Assembly (NCBI GenBank): GCA_965153455.1
Contig: OZ234501.1
Span: forward strand, 4,030,001-4,094,000
Reading direction: 5' to 3'
Length of the DNA: 64,000 nt
Source of the DNA: Sphagnum compactum
Lineage: Eukaryota; Bryophyta; Sphagnopsida; Sphagnales
This document shows positions 61,451 to 64,000 of the stretch, one piece after another. Within the stretch, counting starts at the first letter, position 1, and every line of letters starts with the position of its first letter. A program made the translations under genes and the position numbers. The notes under the pieces are model-generated. The model made no database searches. It worked only from the letters and a program-made list of their open reading frames with translations, and had not been told where the DNA came from.

Positions 61451-61910
61451 ATGGATATCCTTATCATTAGAAATGGCTTCTGCACTTTGATGAACATTGT
61501 TATTGCTAACCTGACTCGCATAGATATGGTGCAACAAACATTGATGACGATATCACATGCAACTATGATGGTTGCTCAGGAAAAGACACTATCATACATT
61601 GAGCAAACACCAAGCGATGACTTCATTCCCCTTGCTATTAAAATGTACGGGTGTCTTCATTTTCATTTTGATTCATTTTTTACCAATTGTGCATAGACCA
61701 TTATCACACATCATCAATGGTCTTCTATAGTCCCTTCAATGCTTGTTTCTTACTATTGACAAAACGTTTCCATAACCTTGCAAGGTGCGCAAGCCATAAC
61801 AATTTTTCAACGGGCTATTGCATTTGGTCTGGGTTCCTCATCTCTTCCACACATCATAACTAGTGCACCCTATCACTAACCGATTTGTGGCAGATGATAG
61901 CTCTTTTGTT
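61451..61910 (+). pseudogene. Decayed C-terminal tail of a LINE-like reverse-transcriptase ORF
   Basis: One plus-strand frame, broken by two in-frame stops, reads MNIVIANLTRIDMVQQ, ATMMVAQEKTLSYIEQ, DDFIPLAIKMYGCLHFHFDS, then WSSIVPSMLVSYY and LQGAQAITIFQRAIAFGLGS. The block order (VAxxEKxxxY, FIPLAIExYGCL, then a Ser/Gln-rich tail with SLPHI) resembles the region after the reverse transcriptase in some plant LINE-like repeats. The polymerase domain itself is not visible upstream. I recognise the style of sequence but cannot name the family. Confidence 0.4.
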
Positions 61911-62774
61911 TTAAGTTTTCTTTGTTATCATTGATTGTCATTTTCTAGCCATGAGTATTATTTGCATAAAAATTGTACCTGATTTTTGTTGATTGTTTGT
62001 TTTTGTTTTTTCTTTGGATTGTGTTTACTTGTGTTCTCATTTGCCTTATACTTTTGGTGGATGGGTTCCCATCCTTGATTTTTATTTACAAGGTTTTTCT
62101 TCTCCTATTTCACTTATATAAAAAGTTAACATCTTAGGTGACAATAATAACACAACAACAATAGTAATAGGATAGAATTGGGAGTTGTAACCTGTGGTAA
62201 TTTGCACTTTGCAAATGTAGTTTTTAAAATAAATATGTGGATTACAATTTGCAAAATAATATTTAATAGTTTTTAAAATATATTTATCAAATTATCATTA
62301 ACAATAACTATGTTTTAAAAAAATTCAATGGTATAAAGAATGTTTAATTTGGATAAAGTTTATTCTTATATTTTTTTATCAAACATTTGAAAAATTATTC
62401 TTTGGGGAATGTAGTTGAAACTACCATTTCGGGGAAAATTTCCTTTCTCCTTGGGGCATTTGGCTTGAAAAAGTTGTTCAAAGATTTATTTTTGTCATAC
62501 ATTTCGTTTATGGAAGAAATTGTTTTTTTGAGAAAAGTATCAAACCCGAATCACTTTGGTTGATTCGGGAAGATTTAAATCATTAGATCATTTTATATAG
62601 ATATATATATATAGTGTGTAAAAAAGATAATTCAAATATTAATCACAATTCAAATAAAGTCAAAAAAAAATTAAATGTTTTTCTTGTTGAACATTGTCCT
62701 GCAACTATGTCAAGATCAATATTGGATTTAATTAGTTGCACATATTTAGTGTTTGCCCAAGAGGTTGTGTGGCC

Positions 62775-62797
62775 GGGGGGGGGGGGGGGGGGGGGGG
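62775..62797. repeat. Homopolymer: 23 consecutive G
   Basis: A pure run of 23 G directly after GGCC, in AT-rich DNA. It is the third G tract of at least 20 bases in the window. Confidence 0.9.
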
Positions 62798-62979
62798 AGA
62801 AAGCGGTTTGGTTCTATTTAACATTGGAGGTCTCTAGTAAATCAACTACTAGCTAAGTGATAGCTAGAATGGGCAACAGAATCCACCATCCACCTCCTTC
62901 AGATGCAATCATATGGGACCCATTTGATCATTTGATGCTTCTACTACTTCCATCTGTTAAGTGTCTCTGCACAATCATC

Positions 62980-64000
62980 ATATGGTCTCTGCAGCTCACA
63001 GCGTGAAGTTCACGTGGTACAGAATCTGCGAGGCGGTTATTTATTGGGTGGAAGAGACTAGGGTTAGTAAGTGCACGTGACACGTAGGGCTAAGCTAAAA
63101 TCGCTGTGAGCTGCTCCAGTGTATCAAATCTGGGTCGTACAGGGACGAGGTAGAACATACCACTTTCCTTTTCTGATCAGATCTATACTGCAGCTGCTGC
63201 TGATGACTAGCCAGAGGATCAGCATGATGGGCATACCTAGCTAGCTACCCGCGCATACGAAACCAGGTTTGCTTAATTAAAGCAATTGCATCACAACTTG
63301 CTCGTTCTAGGCCGTGGGTTCGGGTAGTGCATCACGTGTATACTACCAACTCATGCTTGGCATAATTTGTTCCGCATGAGAGGAGAGGAAAAAGTAAGCC
63401 CAAAATAAAACAATTTTTTTGGTGTGTCTTTGCGTGTGTTATTTTCAAAAGTTTGCTCTTGCGGGTTTCACCCTATTTGCTGGTTTCCACGCGTTCGTGC
63501 ATAAACTAGGTTTTCGAGGAAGAACCCAGGTTGAGCTTGCGCCACCCTAACGTAGACTAAAGAGTGTATACATACACCACACCAGCTGCTTCGACTAGGC
63601 TTCTTACAGCTGGTGATAGAAGAAGGTGGTAAACTGATGTTTCTTTTGTCGCCTAGCCAAAATCTTGGTGGTGAGGAAAGTTTTCAGGCAACAGCTCGTA
63701 CGTTGTGCATGCAGGTCGAGTTTCTTGGGATTTCGGAGATCAGAGAATGATATGTATAATATGATTTCAGTAGTGGAAATATTAATGTTCCAGGTCCTCG
63801 TAGCAAATTCCATGCTAGGAGCTCTAGTCGTCGCCCCAAATATAATACAGTACTTAGTCTGTAGGTTTTCGTACAGAAGCACTTGGTTGGTTGAGTCATC
63901 TTCACCAGCCTTCATTTGTGATCGACTTTAATCTCGTGAACAGCTCCTTGTGTACGAGAGCGACTTTATGATCTTTGGTAGTTGCAGCTTCCAACCTGCG
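62980..64000. promoter_or_regulatory. Less AT-rich terminal region with three CACGTG boxes, no gene recognised
   Basis: CACGTG (G-box/ABRE core) occurs at 63011-63016, 63074-63079 and 63333-63338, the second within GTGCACGTGACACG. Composition is close to that of the gene-start regions elsewhere in the window. It may be a light- or ABA-responsive promoter of a gene beyond the window edge. Short frames at 63604-63931 on both strands have no known domain. Confidence 0.3.

Noticed and set aside
1-64000. CRISPR arrays, bacterial operons, rRNA genes, organellar insertions
   Set aside because: None seen; tandem repeats here lack equal-length unique spacers, and genes are intron-containing plant genes.

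Overview
The window looks like nuclear DNA from a land plant. It is AT-rich and gene-poor, genes are interrupted by GT..AG introns, and the recognisable proteins are plant families: a beta-expansin, a double-AP2-domain transcription factor, an ALS3/STAR2-type transporter subunit and an 8-cysteine lipid-transfer protein. A PhoD-like phosphatase fragment and DUF7869-type and LINE-like element debris lean the guess toward a non-flowering plant (bryophyte, lycophyte or fern) or another large repeat-rich plant genome. I cannot fix the lineage from sequence alone.

Layout. 1-13.3 kb is non-coding and holds minisatellites, a (GTAG)n-like tract, a fold-back element, dispersed repeats and one SINE-like unit. 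13.86-15.47 kb (+) is a complete four-exon beta-expansin. 15.5-21.6 kb is AT-rich repeats with long homopolymers. 22.3-25.4 kb (+) is an eight-exon AP2-family gene containing a predicted 9-nt micro-exon; its exons sum to 1740 nt in one open frame. 29.2-30.2 kb (+) is an intronless ALS3/FetB-like membrane protein. 30.2-41.4 kb is mostly empty, with a bracketed tandem array at 37.5-38.2 kb. 41.45-42.0 kb (+) is a two-exon secreted lipid-transfer protein. 43.0-43.45 kb (-) holds two exons of a PhoD-like phosphatase, possibly with a first exon at 44.6 kb. From 45 kb to 62 kb the DNA is transposon debris: a decayed DUF7869-type element (48.5-51.8 kb, -), a decayed DDE transposase (54.9-55.3 kb, -) beside a 26-bp inverted repeat, and the tail of a LINE-like ORF (61.4-61.9 kb, +). 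The last kilobase is less AT-rich and carries three CACGTG boxes but no recognisable gene.

The genes do not form a pathway or cluster. They look like independent plant genes separated by repeats. Several repeat families occur at two or more places (11.9 and 59.0 kb; 19.9 and 58.8 kb; 4.7 and 20.3 kb), and three homopolymeric G tracts of 20 to 24 bases stand out against the AT-rich background. I found no evidence of a new multi-gene system. The most interesting single item is the strongly diverged AP2 protein, which keeps the ancestral exon pattern but has lost conserved DNA-contact positions in both domains.
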